Translations under genes and position numbers: made by a program
Shown here: in pieces, positions 1 to 7,837 of the stretch
Numbering within the stretch: position 1 is the stretch's first letter
Layout: each line of letters starts with the position of its first letter
The notes under the pieces: generated by a model
Database searches by the model: none
Told to the model about the DNA's origin: nothing
What the model saw: only the letters and a program-made list of their open reading frames with translations
DNA from: Archaeoglobus sp. JdFR-37
GTDB taxonomy: Archaea; Halobacteriota; Archaeoglobi; Archaeoglobales; Archaeoglobaceae
Direction: 5' to 3'
Length of the DNA stretch: 43,738 bases
NCBI GenBank assembly: GCA_002010215.1
Contig: MTMY01000024.1
Span: 1-43,738 of the forward strand

Positions 1-2216
1 CTGTTCAAGTTCGCGTGGATGCTGGATTTCATGGCGTTAACGTCGACATGCTTGGGAGCTATTCCTCCGGTGTCGTGGCATGAAACACAGTCTGGTCCGC
101 CTGCAGTTCCTGGATCCAAGCTGTGGGAGAAGTTGAGAGTGGTTAAAGCATAACTTCCATTCAGAGCATGACAGGTGTTACACACACTGTCTGAATAGTC
201 TGTCGATAAAAAGCTCGTATGATCTGTCCAACCCGGCTTTCCTGTATTGTCAACATCAATGAGTGGTGGTATTGGACTGAATCGATCTCCCCTATAATAA
301 ATCGCACCACTGTAATGGCAGTCGGCACACCAATATGTGCTAGCTAGATCTGGACTGTTCTTAACATTGTTGGGGTCGTCCATAAGCCACATTACGTTTC
401 CTAACGCGGTGACATTATGCTTGGTATTTCCATGACAGTAGTCGCATGCTTCGAGTTCGCTTGTCCAGTAATTGCCCCAGATCGTCCCATTTGAAACATT
501 TGATGAGTGCTTAAGCGGGTCGGGTATAATCGGGGCTCCATTGATACCAGAAACAGAGGTTCCGGGCTGATGGCACGATGTACAGTCAACGGCAGAAGCT
601 GGAGAAGTTGTGAATGTACCAAATGCTGTGAGATACTTTACGCCGTGAATATTTCTGTTCTCACCTGTCTCGAAGTGACAGGTTTCACAATTCACAATGC
701 TGCCACCATTGTGGGAACTCTTATCGCCATGACAATTTTGACAATATGTGTCTAACGTTACAATTGGTTTTTGAAGGGTGGACTCATGTATCAGACCAGT
801 ATTGTGGCATGTGGAATTTGTACAAGTAGGAGATGGATAGTTTGTTGCATGATCAGGCACGTTTTTACTCCATATGTCAGACATTGCAACACTGAAAGCG
901 GTTGTGGTGTTCTGGTGGCAGTAGGCACAATTGTCTGATGCGCCACTATCCCATGTTCTCAAATCTGCTCTGCTTTTTCCGTAATGGCTTGGATTTGCAA
1001 AGTTGTTTTCTGCTGCTGTCGGAATGGAGTAGGTATTTTTCATTTCATCAAGGTTATGGCAGAGGGTACAGGACTCGGAATCGGTTGCTGCTGAAATTGC
1101 TGCTTTTATGTCTTGCCCCGACTTGAAATGTTCTGCTACAACGGGGGCTCCTGAGTAAGTTCCATCATGGCATTCGTAGCAGTAATTTGTGTTTGCATCG
1201 GTGGCAACGAAGTCCTTCTCCATGTAGTTAGTTGCGTTGGTGTGGCACTCCATACAGTCCCAGTAAGAGCCGGAGGGGTTGCTGGTGTTGAGGTTGTTGT
1301 GGATGGAAACGTTAAAGGCTGAGAAGTCGACCTCTCCTGGTGAGGCTCCTGAAATGGAGAAATACTTCCATGGGACAGCTGTCTGTTCATCAGAGCTTAC
1401 AACAGTTGCTGAAGCATTATGACATGCTTCACATGCATAGGGTTCCGGTTTTAAGTTGGAAGGAGTTGACCATGTTTTTTTCCCGTTATGACAATTGTTA
1501 CAGCTATGTTCTGGAAGAAAGTCCACGACACCATTGTTATGCCTAGGATCCATGCTGTCAGGATGACAGTGATAACAGCCTACTTCACCGTTTGGCCCAG
1601 GATTGCTATATGATTTCTCTACCGCTTTCCAAGAGTGGGCACTGAACTTGCCTGTCTCTCTTTCCTCGAGGGGCATGAATTCATGGCAGTTGCTGCACGG
1701 CACATAACCTTGCGTTCCAAACCCCCAGTTATCAGGATCATCGCTGGATTGATACCAGCTCCCTTGTGGTGCGTCGTTAAATTTTCCAGTTCCCCAGCTT
1801 AATGTACCGTGATTTTTGTTTGTTATCTCATTTCCAGTCCTCGGATCATATACATGGCAAGTTCCACTACATTTACCGCCATTTACATCCACGCTCATAG
1901 AACTCGTGTCAATAGCATTCGTATTAGCGAGATTTACAGTTATTATTCCATCACCATGGTTCATCCCTGCATGACAGGCTCTGCATTGCAAGAAATTTTT
2001 ATGTGCACCGTGCTTTCCACCAAGCTTGTTCTTTGCATCCAATCCGTGACACATTCCGTTAGCAGAACAATCCTTGATTGGTTGCTTGTTGTTGTTTGAA
2101 TCGATCCAGTACATCTGGGCATCCCTAGCAGCCTCTGCAATTAACGTTACACTAAGAACAATAGCTATAGCTAAAGCTATCATTAGAACGGTTCCTTTTT
2201 TATTTTCCAAACACAT
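1..2216 (-). CDS. Secreted multiheme c-type cytochrome (partial, C-terminus beyond left edge)
   Basis: The minus frame is open from ATG 2216 to the window edge, 738 codons, with no stop. Residues 1-34 form a signal peptide: KK near residue 7, a long hydrophobic stretch, then an AEA-A cleavage site, so the protein is exported. I count 16 canonical CxxCH heme-binding motifs plus three with wider spacing: CX5CH (around residue 58), CX3CH and CX4CH, about one heme per 39 residues. Such proteins carry electrons across or outside the envelope in metal-reducing or syntrophic archaea. The wide-spaced motifs recall the CxxxxCH repeats known in Geobacter multiheme proteins. A GGGGGGAG ribosome-binding site lies 4 nt before the ATG. 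The partner electron-transfer genes, if any, lie left of the window. Multiheme identity is certain; the physiological acceptor is not. Confidence 0.93.
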   Translation of the reverse strand, partial: MCLENKKGTVLMIALAIAIVLSVTLIAEAARDAQMYWIDSNNNKQPIKDCSANGMCHGLDAKNKLGGKHGAHKNFLQCRACHAGMNHGDGIITVNLANTNAIDTSSMSVDVNGGKCSGTCHVYDPRTGNEITNKNHGTLSWGTGKFNDAPQGSWYQSSDDPDNWGFGTQGYVPCSNCHEFMPLEERETGKFSAHSWKAVEKSYSNPGPNGEVGCYHCHPDSMDPRHNNGVVDFLPEHSCNNCHNGKKTWSTPSNLKPEPYACEACHNASATVVSSDEQTAVPWKYFSISGASPGEVDFSAFNVSIHNNLNTSNPSGSYWDCMECHTNATNYMEKDFVATDANTNYCYECHDGTYSGAPVVAEHFKSGQDIKAAISAATDSESCTLCHNLDEMKNTYSIPTAAENNFANPSHYGKSRADLRTWDSGASDNCAYCHQNTTTAFSVAMSDIWSKNVPDHATNYPSPTCTNSTCHNTGLIHESTLQKPIVTLDTYCQNCHGDKSSHNGGSIVNCETCHFETGENRNIHGVKYLTAFGTFTTSPASAVDCTSCHQPGTSVSGINGAPIIPDPLKHSSNVSNGTIWGNYWTSELEACDYCHGNTKHNVTALGNVMWLMDDPNNVKNSPDLASTYWCADCHYSGAIYYRGDRFSPIPPLIDVDNTGKPGWTDHTSFLSTDYSDSVCNTCHALNGSYALTTLNFSHSLDPGTAGGPDCVSCHDTGGIAPKHVDVNAMKSSIHANLN

Positions 2217-2220
2217 TATT

Positions 2221-2248
2221 CTCCCCCCAACCACCCCCACAAGGGGGG
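2221..2248 (-). promoter_or_regulatory. Possible SD-sequestering leader hairpin of the cytochrome gene
   Basis: On the minus strand a run of six C (2243-2248) is followed by TTGT, five G (2234-2238), TGGTT, then six G (2223-2228) that form the Shine-Dalgarno element. The C run can pair with either G run, so one fold leaves the ribosome-binding site free and the other hides it. The two G runs with the GG between them could also join a G-quadruplex. This is read from sequence only; no known riboswitch family is recognised. Confidence 0.35.
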
Positions 2249-2290
2249 CAATCACTTATTTCACTTCAATTCAAAATTTTTCTCATTAAA

Positions 2291-2299
2291 CTATTTAAA
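2291..2299 (-). promoter_or_regulatory. Candidate TATA box of the cytochrome gene
   Basis: The minus strand reads AAAGTTTAAATAG about 75-83 nt upstream of ATG 2216. The TTTAAATA core fits the archaeal TATA consensus. It would give a leader of about 50 nt, in keeping with the SD and hairpin found there. Confidence 0.4.
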
Positions 2300-2366
2300 C
2301 TTTATCTCATAACGATTATTATAGATTTAGTTAAGATCTAGCATGAAATAGGTCGTAAAATAATTG

Positions 2367-2549
2367 TCAGATGATGATCACCTCAATAAAAACATATTGC
2401 AAAGCAACTGTGGAACTTTGGTGGATGTAGGGTTCCAGTGTATTCCATCCCCACCTATAGGAACATAAACCTGCTGGAGCTGTAAAAGATCGGCAGAATT
2501 CCTCTTTCACAACCAAGGCTGTGGGAGTTCTGACTTCCAATTCAATCAA
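2367..2549 (-). pseudogene. Possible remnant of a transposon-encoded protein tail
   Basis: This 60-codon reading frame has only a TTG start and overlaps the stop of the nucleotidyltransferase gene by 8 nt. Its first residues (IELEVRTPTALVVKEEF) recall the short Val-Glu-x-Gly/Arg-Thr-Pro tails of IS605-family OrfB/TnpB proteins, but no catalytic domain remains and no matching left end was found. The rest (SYRWGWNTLEPYIHQ) is not recognised. It fills most of the 325-nt gap between the cytochrome and the nucleotidyltransferase. Weak call, resting on resemblance only; it could equally be chance coding in a spacer. Confidence 0.2.
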
Positions 2550-3234
2550 CGAGCCTCTTCTTCACAAAAGGATTTCTCTCTGCAATCTCCTTCAACTTTG
2601 CTTCAAAACTGTCAAAAACTGGCTCATTCAGAAAAACACCCGTCCTACCCACCTCTCTCCTTCTTTCAAGAACTCTGAACCTTTCAACCACTATCTCCAT
2701 ACCAACTCCAAGAAGCTTTGATAATTCTGAAGGGCTAATATCGCAGCACGGAATTTCTTTATGCCCATTCTCCGTAGGTATTATCAGCATCAGCCTCTTG
2801 TCAACCCCCATGACTCTTTTTTCCTCCTCAATCCCTCTGAGATCTACAGCACCTCCGAAATTATAGAAATCAAGCTCCCTCTCTCGCATTCTAACCAGAG
2901 GGAAGCTCACAGTTGCGTCACTCAGTATTATTTCTCCTTTAATGGCATAATTTGGAGTTGCCTGAACTAACCTTCTTTCGAGAATTTCAAATTCTGAAAG
3001 GGCGAGTTCTATGCGGTACGATGGGATTTTGATGGGGATGAAGACATCAACATCGCTGTCCTTGTTCACATCCCCCCTTGCAACGCTACCATAAACCATA
3101 CTTGGGATACCACTATTTCTCAACCTTTCCATGACTCTTCTAGCTATCTCACGCTTCTCCTGGAGCAACTTCCACTGCTCTTTGCTGTATACAACCTCCT
3201 TTGGTTCACCGAACGTGGCAGTTCTCCTCCTCAT
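2542..3234 (-). CDS. Predicted nucleotidyltransferase (pol-beta-like fold)
   Basis: The 230-residue protein carries the minimal nucleotidyltransferase signature: Gly-Ser at 49-50 in YGSVARGD, then Asp61 and Asp63 in DSDVDVF, the metal-binding pair. The N-terminal 40 residues are basic and helical; the C-terminal half has no domain I can name. It resembles the archaeal stand-alone predicted nucleotidyltransferases (COG1665-type) rather than the short MNT antitoxins, and no HEPN partner is adjacent. The substrate is unknown. It lies 45 nt downstream of cutA on the same strand and may be co-transcribed with it. The ATG at 3234 is the first in-frame start. Confidence 0.8.
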   Translation of the reverse strand: MRRRTATFGEPKEVVYSKEQWKLLQEKREIARRVMERLRNSGIPSMVYGSVARGDVNKDSDVDVFIPIKIPSYRIELALSEFEILERRLVQATPNYAIKGEIILSDATVSFPLVRMRERELDFYNFGGAVDLRGIEEEKRVMGVDKRLMLIIPTENGHKEIPCCDISPSELSKLLGVGMEIVVERFRVLERRREVGRTGVFLNEPVFDSFEAKLKEIAERNPFVKKRLVD

Positions 3235-3279
3235 TGCATTATTGCACCATTCTATTGTATTCTTTATACTACACCATCA

Positions 3280-3588
3280 TTATTGTACCGTTTCGTCAAT
3301 CCACTTCAGATACTCACGTAGCCCATCTTCAACGGCAAAGGCACAAATGCATGGGACAGTGTAGCTGTGAATTTCCTTAACCTCCTTCTTTATTTCCTTC
3401 ATTTTTTCGGCTTTAGTTTTAATAATCAAGCCATATTCCTCTGCCTCCTCAATCTTCCCCTCCCACCAGTACATTGAGTGTATAGGAAAGAAATTCACGC
3501 ATGCTGCCAGCTTTTTTTCCAGCAAATACCTTGCAATTCTCTCGGCTTCTTCTTTCGAGGAGGCTGTGACATATACAAAAGTATACAT
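3280..3588 (-). CDS. cutA: CutA1 divalent-cation tolerance protein
   Basis: The 102-residue length and order of motifs match CutA1: N-terminal YVTASSKEEAERIARYLLE, the LAACVNFFPIHSMYWWEGK core, and the EEYGLIIKTK strand. CutA1 forms very stable trimers with a PII-like ferredoxin fold and binds divalent metals such as copper; its precise role in archaea is unsettled. The gene is complete, starting at ATG 3588, and is divergent from vapBC. The family assignment is secure, the function only by analogy. Confidence 0.95.
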   Translation of the reverse strand: MYTFVYVTASSKEEAERIARYLLEKKLAACVNFFPIHSMYWWEGKIEEAEEYGLIIKTKAEKMKEIKKEVKEIHSYTVPCICAFAVEDGLREYLKWIDETVQ

Positions 3589-3706
3589 GTGAGGAGTTTA
3601 GGAGGAGATGTTGATAAAGCTATTCATGCTATTCATGTCAGTGCTTTCTTTAGAAAGTACAAGTCCAGTTGAAACCCCCCGAAAATCTTAAATCAACAGT
3701 ATGTAT

Positions 3707-3717
3707 ATATAGTATAT
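3707..3717. promoter_or_regulatory. Candidate autoregulatory operator of vapBC
   Basis: A perfect 11-bp palindrome, ATATAGTATAT, ends on the vapB start codon within a longer alternating TATA stretch. VapBC complexes usually bind palindromes at their own promoter, so this is a reasonable operator. A TTAAAT stretch about 28 nt before the start could be the TATA box. Position is good to within a base. Confidence 0.4.
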
Positions 3718-3943
3718 GGCAAAGACAATTCAGTTGCCCAATGACGTGTACGAGGAGTTAAAGAAATTCAAGAAAGGGCTGTCTTTCTCTGAAACCATCA
3801 ATATTTTGCTGGAAGAGTACAAGAAAAAGAAAAAACTGTCTAAAGACAACTTTTTGGAGCTATTAAATGAACTGGAAACAAGATATGCCGGCAGAGAGAA
3901 GGAGAACGTGAGTGAAAAGATAGATGATGTGCTATGGCGGTAG
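3716..3943 (+). CDS. vapB: VapB-type antitoxin
   Basis: The 75-residue protein starts with a strand-helix DNA-binding segment (MAKTIQLPNDVYEELKKF), followed by GLSFSETINILLEE and a Lys-rich linker, and ends in an acidic helix that would wrap the toxin. This matches the archaeal VapB family formerly called DUF217 (PF02697). It overlaps the downstream PIN-domain gene by 10 nt, the normal arrangement for translational coupling of a type II toxin-antitoxin pair. It neutralises VapC by direct binding and probably represses the operon. Confidence 0.88.
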   Translation: MAKTIQLPNDVYEELKKFKKGLSFSETINILLEEYKKKKKLSKDNFLELLNELETRYAGREKENVSEKIDDVLWR

Positions 3944-4308
3944 CAGATTCGTCTTTTCTTGTCGCACTGTTTCTACCATATGACATCAACCACGAAAAAG
4001 CCAAGGAACTGTTCAAAAATACTGATTACGTGATTGTGCCTTACGAAATTTTGATGGAGACTTTGACTGTCCTTTTGCACAAAGAAGACATTGAACTCGT
4101 TAGAACGGTCCACGAACTCATCGAATCCGCGGAGACATTTGTGGTGTATTACAAAGGTGAAAGGTACTCTGACAAAGCGCTGATGCTCTTTCTGAATCAG
4201 AGTGATAAGTTATCTTTCTTCGATTGCGTTGCTATATCTCTGGCAAAGCTGTTAAAACAAGATTTACTGACGTTTGACAGGAATCAACTGAACGAGTTCA
4301 GAAAATAG
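3934..4308 (+). CDS. vapC: VapC-type PIN-domain ribonuclease toxin
   Basis: The 124-residue PIN domain retains the acidic residues of the active site: Asp5 in MAVADSSF, a Glu at 38 or 42 in YEILMETL, Asp97 in SFFDCVA and Asp115 in LTFDRN. PIN-domain VapC toxins cleave RNA, often tRNA or rRNA, using Mg2+ or Mn2+. The start ATG lies inside the vapB 3' end (10-nt overlap). With all acidic residues present the toxin looks active. The RNA target cannot be told from sequence. Confidence 0.9.
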   Translation: MAVADSSFLVALFLPYDINHEKAKELFKNTDYVIVPYEILMETLTVLLHKEDIELVRTVHELIESAETFVVYYKGERYSDKALMLFLNQSDKLSFFDCVAISLAKLLKQDLLTFDRNQLNEFRK

Positions 4309-4415
4309 CTTGATTAAAATTTTTGATTGAAACCGATTCAGACAACATCCTTAAGGGCATTAAAAGATAAAAAGGTGCAGCCGAGGTCTCCCTAATTTCC
4401 AAAATTACCCGTCAG

Positions 4416-4424
4416 TTTTTAATA
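4416..4424 (+). promoter_or_regulatory. TATA box of the S2P protease gene
   Basis: TTTTTAATA is centred about 29 nt before ATG 4449, with no Shine-Dalgarno sequence between them. This spacing predicts a leaderless or nearly leaderless transcript. Confidence 0.5.
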
Positions 4425-4448
4425 CCACCTCCTCTAACCCCTCAAACA

Positions 4449-5993
4449 ATGCTGAACACAACCGGAATTGCACTGGCAATCTTCTTCATATACTGGGGAG
4501 CCATAGAATACCTGAAGGCATCTGGAAAACTTGAAAAATACTCCCTATCCTCCTTTGGCCCTATACTCCTAGTAAGAACATCGAAAGGTCTCAGATTTCT
4601 GGACAGAGTATCTAAATTCAAAACCTTCTGGAGGATTTACGCCAACATAGGCATTCCAGCAGTATTTATTGGGATGCTTTTCATGTTCACGCTGGTTTTG
4701 GCAATGGATTACATAATTCTGACCGCCCCACCCCAGCCATCAGAACTCACCCATCCGAGAAGTGCCCTTCTTATTCCGGGTGTGAACCCCTACATCCCCC
4801 TAGTTTGGGGACTGATAGGCCTAGCAGTTACGCTGATCGTGCATGAATTCAGCCATGCAATTCTGTGCAGGGTGGAAGGGGTTAAAGTAAGGGCTCTTGG
4901 TGTTGTGCTGGCCTTGGTGCCAATTGGCGGGTTCGCAGAACCGGATGAGAAGCAATTGCTAGGGAAGGAGTCGAATCTGAGGGCAATCCAGAGGATAAGG
5001 ATATTCTCCGCCGGTGTAGTAAGCAACTTTTTCGTTGCGGCAATAGCCTTTTCCCTCTTCTTCTACCTCCTTTCTTTCCTCTCCCCGGTTGTGACGGTTG
5101 TTGATGTTGAGGAGAACAGTCCAGCCTTCGGGCTTGTTGAGAAAGGCAGTGTTATTACGTCAATAAACGGCATCCCGATTCAGGGGCAGGAAGACGTGGA
5201 GAAAGCTCTGAGAGGTTCAGATAAACCGGATAAAGTACTGATCCAGTTCAAGGACGGTGGAAGTGTAGAATTGCCTAAAATTGCAGGGATAAAAATTGCT
5301 GATACAATTTCCAGCTATCCTGCCGAGGCTGCAGGGTTGCAAAGGGGTATGGTTATCATCTCAGTTAATGGTATCGAAACTCCCACTTTAACAAGTTTCC
5401 AGAAAATAATGAGATCCACAAAACCCGGAGAGACCATTAAGCTGAAAATTTTCAGTGATGGAGAGTTTGATGAGATAAGAGTAACGCTTACAAAAGCCCC
5501 TGAAGGAAATTATGGTTTTCTTGGGGTTAGAATAGAGGGATTGACCTATCTCAGCGGATTAAGGCTGGGCTACTCCAAGCAGATGCTTGAGATGCTCCAA
5601 AGCATTCCCTCCTCACTCACCTCACCGGTGGGATGGCTTACAATAATGTCCATGCCTTTCCTCTTCTTCCCCGGTTTCGGAGGAGATATGCTAAATTATT
5701 TCACACCAACAGGTTTCTGGAGCCAGTTTGGAAATCTGCTCTTTTATGTACTCAACGCCCTTTACTGGACGGCCTGGTTGAACTTCTACGTTGGTCTGTT
5801 CAACTGCCTCCCAGCAGTTCCACTGGATGGTGGAAGAGTATTCAAGGAAGCTCTATCCTCAATCCTTGCCAAGAGATTCGGGGACAGAGGAGAGGCAATC
5901 AGCGAGTTTGCTGTTAAATTCCTAGCTCTTGCAATCTTCAGCTCAATAGCCATATCCATCATAATCCCGAATCTGCCACTGATGGGTCTGTAA
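4449..5993 (+). CDS. Site-2-protease family intramembrane metalloprotease (M50) with PDZ region
   Basis: The 514-residue membrane protein has the zinc-binding HEFSH motif at 132-136 in a transmembrane segment and the third ligand in LDGGR around 459-463, the two hallmarks of S2P/M50 proteases. Between them, around residues 210-350, lie two PDZ-like segments (VDVEENSPAFGLVEKGSVI and YPAEAAGLQRGMVIISVNG), which usually bind the substrate tail. Hydrophobic segments near 5-20, 68-92, 118-140, 185-210 and the C-terminus place it in the cytoplasmic membrane. Such enzymes release membrane-tethered regulators; the substrate here is unknown. The tRNA thiolase gene follows after 13 nt, so the two are probably co-transcribed. 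Confidence 0.92.
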   Translation: MLNTTGIALAIFFIYWGAIEYLKASGKLEKYSLSSFGPILLVRTSKGLRFLDRVSKFKTFWRIYANIGIPAVFIGMLFMFTLVLAMDYIILTAPPQPSELTHPRSALLIPGVNPYIPLVWGLIGLAVTLIVHEFSHAILCRVEGVKVRALGVVLALVPIGGFAEPDEKQLLGKESNLRAIQRIRIFSAGVVSNFFVAAIAFSLFFYLLSFLSPVVTVVDVEENSPAFGLVEKGSVITSINGIPIQGQEDVEKALRGSDKPDKVLIQFKDGGSVELPKIAGIKIADTISSYPAEAAGLQRGMVIISVNGIETPTLTSFQKIMRSTKPGETIKLKIFSDGEFDEIRVTLTKAPEGNYGFLGVRIEGLTYLSGLRLGYSKQMLEMLQSIPSSLTSPVGWLTIMSMPFLFFPGFGGDMLNYFTPTGFWSQFGNLLFYVLNALYWTAWLNFYVGLFNCLPAVPLDGGRVFKEALSSILAKRFGDRGEAISEFAVKFLALAIFSSIAISIIIPNLPLMGL

Positions 5994-6006
5994 AGATGGT
6001 GGATCT

Positions 6007-6903
6007 ATGAAAGGTGGAGAGACTAAAAAGTGCAGAAAGTGCAGAAAAAGGGCTGTTGTGAGCCTCAAAACCTACAAAATTTCCCTCTGCGATACCTGCT
6101 TCCCTCCCTTTTTTGAAAGGCTTGTGGAAAGAGACGTGAAAAAGTACAAAATAATCAAAGAGGATGAGAGAGTTCTTGCTGCCGTTTCTGGCGGGAAAGA
6201 CAGTGTTGCTCTTTTATCAACCCTGAAAGCCATATCATCCAGCCTTAATTTCCATATTGAAGCCCTCCACATAGATTTGGGAATCGGAGAATACTCAAGG
6301 AAATCAACGGAGATTTGCAAGAAACTCTGCCAAGAGCTTGAGATTGAGCTCAACACGGTAAAGCTGGCTGAATATGGCTTCACAATTTCGGATGTTAGTA
6401 CCAAGAAGGTCTGCTCTGTCTGCGGAAATGCCAAGAGATACATATTCAACAGATTCGCCAGAGAGAACGGGTTCGATGTCATTGCCACAGGACATAATGC
6501 TGACGATATTCTGGCCAACTTTTTCAAAAACTGGCTCTCAGGCAACAGATGGTGGATCGAAAAGCAATCACCCCGCACAGAGGGTTTTGACAGAGTGATC
6601 ACCCGTATTCGCCCACTCTTTTTGCGAACGGAGAAAGAGAATGCAATATACGTGCTCACGAGACATCTTCCATTTCTGGCCGATGAGTGCCCCAATGCTC
6701 CACAGGACAGATGGAAGGAGATAATTTACGAGATTGAAGCAAAGATTCCGGGTTTCAAACAGAACTTCGTCAGGAATATGTTTAAAGAGAAAAAGGAGGT
6801 CTCAGATTTCAGATACTGCTCTATCTGCGGGGAGGTTTCCACATCGGAAATATGCCAGTTCTGCAGGAATATCATGAAATACGGAAAAAATAGGGAGGCA
6901 TGA
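6007..6903 (+). CDS. ttuA: tRNA 2-thiouridine synthetase, TtuA/NcsA type
   Basis: The 298-residue protein combines a PP-loop ATP pyrophosphatase domain (SGGKDS at 61-66) with two zinc sites: N-terminal C9/C12/C28/C31 and C-terminal C271/C274/C283/C286. Internal cysteines 136, 139 and 228 are placed like those that hold the [4Fe-4S] cluster in TtuA. The family activates the 2-oxygen of a tRNA uridine with ATP and inserts sulfur, giving thiolated tRNA that is more heat-stable or decodes better. It follows the S2P gene by 13 nt. All expected ligands are present, so it looks functional. The exact position thiolated (U34 or U54) cannot be decided from sequence alone. Confidence 0.92.
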   Translation: MKGGETKKCRKCRKRAVVSLKTYKISLCDTCFPPFFERLVERDVKKYKIIKEDERVLAAVSGGKDSVALLSTLKAISSSLNFHIEALHIDLGIGEYSRKSTEICKKLCQELEIELNTVKLAEYGFTISDVSTKKVCSVCGNAKRYIFNRFARENGFDVIATGHNADDILANFFKNWLSGNRWWIEKQSPRTEGFDRVITRIRPLFLRTEKENAIYVLTRHLPFLADECPNAPQDRWKEIIYEIEAKIPGFKQNFVRNMFKEKKEVSDFRYCSICGEVSTSEICQFCRNIMKYGKNREA

Positions 6904-6943
6904 TGAAGACAGAGTGACGAAGATACAATCAAAAAAGAGAAAG

Positions 6944-7768
6944 TTAGCTTTCTTCAGTTTGCTCTCCTTTCCCCTCTTCTTCCTCTGATACTTCCTCCTC
7001 TCCGTCAGTCACTTCTTCTGATTTCTTCTCTTCCTCCTTTTTTCTCTCGGCTTCTTTGGTTTCCTCAGTCTCACCAGTTTCTTCTGCTGCCTCTGCTGTT
7101 TCTACTTTCTTCTCGAACTTCTCAACCAGCTCTATCTCCTCCACATCTGTAAGGCGGAAGATGTCGTTGACTGCTGCATACTTCCCGAGCAAAAAGGCCT
7201 GATCCAATGATAAGCCTCTTGGAACCTCTATAACAGCTTTCTTCCCATCCAGCCCTACTGAAACTTCTCGGCCAGTGTGAATCATGAATATGGATTTTAT
7301 CTTTTCTTTAGGGCTTTCTATCTTCTCTTTTATCTCAAAATCGAATGTGATGGTTTTTCCAGCAAGCGGATGGTTAAAATCAACAACAGCCCTTCTACCA
7401 ATTACCCTCTCAATTATCCCAACTCTCTCACCCACCCTCACCCTTGTACCGGGCTCGGGTCTCTCTTTGAAACGGGATATGCTAATAACCTCTTTATTCT
7501 CAGGATCATACTCTCCAAAGGCTTTCTCAGGCGGAACTTCCACACTTCCCTTGAAACCAACTTCCTTGCCCTCCAATGCCTCATCAAGCCCCTTTATGAC
7601 GTGTCCTTCTCCTACCACCACAACGATGTCGCCATATTTGGCGTGCTCCTCGTAAACACCATGTTCCTTCGCTACATCCTCATCTGTGGAATCTATTACT
7701 GTTCCGTCTTCCAGTTTCGCAGTATAGCTGATCCTGACGAAATCTCCCTTCTGAACCGTCATACTCAT
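6944..7768 (-). CDS. FKBP-type peptidyl-prolyl cis-trans isomerase, long archaeal type
   Basis: The protein starts with an FKBP fold (GDFVRISYTAKLEDGTVIDST) and the GHVIKGLDEALEGKEVG segment of the active site, with an inserted IF chaperone-like domain around residues 75-125 (FGEYDPENKEVISISRFKE, then RAVVDFNHPLAGKT). It therefore resembles SlyD-type archaeal FKBPs. A conserved C-terminal region follows to about 210, then a tail of roughly 60 residues that is almost all Glu, Lys, Thr and Ser. I place the start at ATG 7768, 274 residues, because a GAGGTGA ribosome-binding site ends about 5 nt before it; the longer TTG frame to 7795 lacks one. Cytosolic folding helper. Confidence 0.92.
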   Translation of the reverse strand: MSMTVQKGDFVRISYTAKLEDGTVIDSTDEDVAKEHGVYEEHAKYGDIVVVVGEGHVIKGLDEALEGKEVGFKGSVEVPPEKAFGEYDPENKEVISISRFKERPEPGTRVRVGERVGIIERVIGRRAVVDFNHPLAGKTITFDFEIKEKIESPKEKIKSIFMIHTGREVSVGLDGKKAVIEVPRGLSLDQAFLLGKYAAVNDIFRLTDVEEIELVEKFEKKVETAEAAEETGETEETKEAERKKEEEKKSEEVTDGEEEVSEEEEGKGEQTEES

Positions 7769-7816
7769 GACATCACCTCGGCAAACCTTCAGCAAACTTT
7801 AAGGGCTGGCAACCGG

Positions 7817-7824
7817 TATAAAAA
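7817..7824 (-). promoter_or_regulatory. TATA box of the FKBP gene
   Basis: The minus strand reads CTTTTTATACC about 50 nt upstream of ATG 7768, which leaves room for a leader of about 25 nt holding the GAGGTGA ribosome-binding site. The box sits only 14 nt before the divergent CYTH start, too close to serve that gene. Confidence 0.5.
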
Positions 7825-7837
7825 GGTTGGTGTGAGC

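Noticed and set aside
401-2099. Several short frames on both strands within 0.4-2.1 kb
   Set aside because: They are shadows of the multiheme cytochrome frame, which is open through the whole region but lacks a stop inside the window.
2524-3234. HEPN/MNT toxin-antitoxin pair
   Set aside because: The nucleotidyltransferase is longer than typical MNT antitoxins and no HEPN gene is adjacent.
6072-6695. 207-codon minus-strand frame
   Set aside because: Antisense shadow of the TtuA-type gene.
7277-7837. Open upstream extension of the CYTH gene (187 codons)
   Set aside because: It is antisense to the FKBP gene and has no domain; the ExExK motif begins right at ATG 7838.
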